From: JAHEJX01 sp041605955
Lineage (GTDB): Bacteria; Actinomycetota; Acidimicrobiia; Spongiisociales; UBA5794
Assembly: GCA_041605955.1 (NCBI GenBank)
Contig: JBFIXI010000034.1
Location: forward strand, 1-41,229
Length of the DNA stretch: 41,229 nucleotides
Direction: 5' to 3'
Shown: piece after piece, positions 39,677 to 41,229 of the stretch
How the letters are laid out: every line of letters begins with the position of its first letter
Position numbering within the stretch: the stretch's first letter is position 1
Notes under the pieces: model-generated
Databases searched by the model: none
The model's input: the letters and a program-made list of their open reading frames with translations, nothing else
Told to the model about the DNA's origin: nothing
Translations under genes and position numbers: made by a program

Positions 39677-40215
39677 ACCTCAAGTCCACGAAGGAATTCG
39701 CCCGCAAGACGTTCTACGCCACGATCGGAGTTCCGGTCATGGCCGGGCGAGCCATCAAGAGCGTGGCCGACGGAGTAACGACTCGCGCCGCCAACCTCGG
39801 CAAGGCGGCTCGCAACCGCTTCGACGAGCTCTCCACTGAGGGTGAGAAGGCCACCAAGCAGCTGCGCGACGCCGATGTGGTGGAGGAGATCCAGAGCCGT
39901 GTCGATCTCGAGAAGGTGCACGACCGGGTCGAGAAGATGCGCGATCAGCTCGAAGGCGCACTGGATACCTGGCGCGATTCCTTCGCACCGGCGGCCAAGC
40001 CCGCAGCCGCCAAGCCGGCTGCCGTGAAGAAGGCTCCCGCCAAGACCACAGCCGCCAAGAAGGCTCCCGCCAAGACCACAGCCGCCAAGAAGGCTCCCGC
40101 CAAGACCACAGCCGCCAAGAAGGCTCCCGCCAAGACCACAGCCGCCAAGAAGGCTCCCGCCAAGGCCACAGCCGCCAAGAAGGCTCCCGCCAAGGCCACG
40201 GCGACCAAGAAGTAG
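39673..40215 (+). CDS. HbhA-like protein with Lys/Ala/Pro-rich C-terminal repeats
   Basis: The 180-residue protein begins with a short hydrophobic-amphipathic stretch (MNLKSTKEFARKTFYATIGVP), then a charged coiled-coil-like region (about 30-105). The tail (about 110-180) is built of KAPAK-TTAAK decapeptide repeats. The order matches mycobacterial HbhA: a helical body and a Lys/Ala/Pro tail that binds heparan sulfate or anionic surfaces. No signal peptide is seen, as in HbhA. Binding to DNA or polyphosphate is an alternative for such a tail. It starts in a four-base overlap with the XRE gene, with GGAGGAG just upstream. Confidence 0.85.
   Translation: MNLKSTKEFARKTFYATIGVPVMAGRAIKSVADGVTTRAANLGKAARNRFDELSTEGEKATKQLRDADVVEEIQSRVDLEKVHDRVEKMRDQLEGALDTWRDSFAPAAKPAAAKPAAVKKAPAKTTAAKKAPAKTTAAKKAPAKTTAAKKAPAKTTAAKKAPAKATAAKKAPAKATATKK
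40031..40210 (+). repeat. Six 30-bp tandem repeats in the HbhA-like gene tail
   Basis: Six consecutive 30-base units encode KAPAKTTAAK-type decapeptides. The first four copies (40031-40150) are identical at DNA level. Copy five differs by one base (Thr to Ala) and copy six by a few more at the gene's end. Such near-perfect identity indicates recent copy-number expansion. Confidence 0.9.
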
Positions 40216-40244
40216 CCAAGCTCAGTAACGACTGATTAGGTCTA

Positions 40245-40278
40245 CGGCCGGCCCCGAGCCACTGTTCGGGGCCGGCCG
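40245..40278. terminator. Bidirectional GC-rich hairpin terminator
   Basis: CGGCCGGCCCCGA (40245-40257) pairs with TCGGGGCCGGCCG (40266-40278) in a perfect 13-bp stem with an 8-base loop. It lies between the convergent HbhA-like and DUF4332 genes. There is no T tract, as is common for actinobacterial terminators. Confidence 0.6.
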
Positions 40279-40340
40279 CTATGACAACCAAGGGCGGTGT
40301 GGGGCGGACGGGTCGATGAGCCTCGGATCGGGGCAGCGAG

Positions 40341-40745
40341 CTAGTGGGTGACGAGGGGGTCGAGGTCTTTGGCGTGTTCGACCCAGCGCTGCACCATCGC
40401 CTCGGTGGGAAGACGTCTGACGAGACTCTTCTTGCGGTTTATCTCGATCATGGCGGTGAGGAGGTTGGCCGCGTTGCGGCGGCGGAGCTCCTTGATTGTG
40501 TCCACTCCTGATGCCTCGAGCAGGTCGGAGTACTCCTCGCCGACCCCCTTGATGCGCATCAGATCGGCGCGATTGACCCACTCGAGGATCTGACGCTCCG
40601 CAAGCCCGGTCTTGTCCGCCAGCTGCCTACGCCCTCGCTTGGTCGCTCCGTGGCGCAGCAAGGCTTCCGTCGTACGCACCCTTGCCTTGCGCAGCCTCGT
40701 CGCGTGCTTGTGGCCAATCCCCTCGATCGCATCGATCGACGCCAT
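40341..40745 (-). CDS. DUF4332 / helix-hairpin-helix protein
   Basis: The 134-residue protein carries two helix-hairpin-helix-like segments, IEGIGHKHATRLRKARV (about 7-23) and IKGVGEEYSDLLEASGV (about 64-80), which matches the DUF4332 family. HhH motifs often bind DNA non-specifically through the backbone; the function of DUF4332 is not established. The ATG at 40745 has a GAGAGGA site close upstream. It is convergent with the HbhA-like gene, separated by the terminator at 40245-40278. Confidence 0.85.
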   Translation of the reverse strand: MASIDAIEGIGHKHATRLRKARVRTTEALLRHGATKRGRRQLADKTGLAERQILEWVNRADLMRIKGVGEEYSDLLEASGVDTIKELRRRNAANLLTAMIEINRKKSLVRRLPTEAMVQRWVEHAKDLDPLVTH

Positions 40746-40887
40746 TGTCCTCTCCCATCAGACCGCGTGGTTACCAATGTGCCAGCCAAGAAAACGGCGA
40801 TGCTGGCCGGGCGGGAGGATACTCAAGCTGGACCCTGCGACGCCAAGAGAGGGCGCCCGCCGGTTCCGCGAGCGCCATTAGAGGCAG

Positions 40888-41229
40888 CTAACCGGACAGC
40901 TCCAGAAGATCGCCGGCCACAGCAATGCGCCGCGGCGGGGGATGGTCGACCCGCACCTCGATCACCCATTGCGGATGAGCCAACAACAGGTGCTCCAGAT
41001 CGAGATCTCCCTCAGCGCCGAGGAACCGCGGCCATATCTCGCGACGCAGCAGGACCGGACTGCTACGGGCATAGCGGTACTTGGGCACGGCGACGGGCGC
41101 CACTGCATCGGCCGAGGCGGCCGCCAAGCGGCGGAGCACCTCAGGCGCAATTTCGGGCGTGCGCAGGCTGAGCACGACAGCAGCCTGGGCGTCGGCCGAA
41201 TGGGTCAAGTAGTCGAGGGCAGCGCGCAG
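40888..41229 (-). CDS. MobA-like nucleotidyltransferase, C-terminal part (cut by window edge)
   Basis: The reading frame is open through the right edge, so the N-terminus lies outside the window. The visible 113 residues resemble the C-terminal half of MobA/MocA-type molybdenum-cofactor nucleotidyltransferases: VAVPKYRYARSSPVLLRREIWP, LGAEGDLDLEHLLLAHP and VEVRVDHPPPRRIAVAGDLLEL. The usual metal-binding GDQP/GDMP block appears as SLRTPEIAPE, with no Asp at that place. The start and P-loop-like signature cannot be seen, so the assignment and activity are provisional. Confidence 0.72.
   Translation of the reverse strand: MRAALDYLTHSADAQAAVVLSLRTPEIAPEVLRRLAAASADAVAPVAVPKYRYARSSPVLLRREIWPRFLGAEGDLDLEHLLLAHPQWVIEVRVDHPPPRRIAVAGDLLELSG

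Noticed and set aside
40031..40210. Regular 30-bp repeats, considered as CRISPR
   Set aside because: They are contiguous without spacers and encode in-frame decapeptides.

Overview
The window is chromosomal DNA of a high-GC Gram-positive-type bacterium, almost certainly an actinomycetote. The evidence is a GC-rich sequence with many GTG and TTG starts, tightly overlapping operons, an F420-type luciferase-like oxidoreductase, an XRE regulator followed by a heparin-binding-hemagglutinin-like (HbhA-like) Lys/Ala/Pro-tailed protein in the order known from mycobacteria, and apparently leaderless transcripts. A deep actinobacterial lineage such as Acidimicrobiia would fit, but that is only a guess. 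No insertion sequence, prophage, CRISPR array, rRNA or tRNA was seen. Coding density is very high, and only one stretch longer than 300 bases lacks a gene (24728-25283).

Layout. 1-8.2 kb: branched-chain amino-acid-type binding lipoprotein, HflX GTPase, an SDR/TetR pair with two tandem operators, an MFS transporter, GpsA, a Cof-type HAD phosphatase and the DNA repair glycosylase Tag. 8.3-16.9 kb: a complete glycogen cluster, glgB-glgC on the plus strand converging on glgP-glgX-glgA on the minus strand. 17.0-18.4 kb: a DAHP-synthase-like/chorismate mutase fusion behind a classic attenuator with an aromatic-rich leader peptide. 18.4-21.5 kb: heme A biosynthesis (ctaA, ctaB), a small membrane protein and an aminoglycoside-phosphotransferase-fold kinase. 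21.5-24.7 kb: two alpha/beta hydrolases, a thioredoxin-like [2Fe-2S] ferredoxin and a selenocysteine-containing SelD read through an in-frame UGA. 24.7-25.3 kb: a gene-free, hairpin-dense and repeat-rich segment. 25.3-31.4 kb: MgtE, and an operon of a GCS2 carboxylate-amine ligase, NadE, a class IV aminotransferase, an unknown protein and a lipoprotein. 31.5-37.0 kb: an LLM oxidoreductase, a VOC protein, a small zinc ribbon, an M20 peptidase and an MBOAT/SGNH acyl-transfer pair. 37.0-39.3 kb: tyrA and a canonical DAHP synthase. 39.3-41.2 kb: XRE/HbhA-like pair, a DUF4332 protein and a MobA-like fragment cut by the window edge.

The most interesting system is aromatic amino-acid synthesis. The DAHP-synthase domain of the fusion has lost all four metal ligands and two active-site lysines, so it looks like a pseudoenzyme attached to chorismate mutase. 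Its mRNA leader encodes a 22-residue peptide starting MQSHFYYGYFF, followed by a perfect terminator hairpin and a plausible antiterminator. The second, canonical DAHP synthase (38125-39138) keeps the catalytic residues. It is divergently transcribed from the XRE regulator across an 18-bp perfect palindrome. Together these suggest two separately controlled arms: one catalytic DAHP synthase, and one chorismate mutase carrying a dead DAHP-synthase scaffold.
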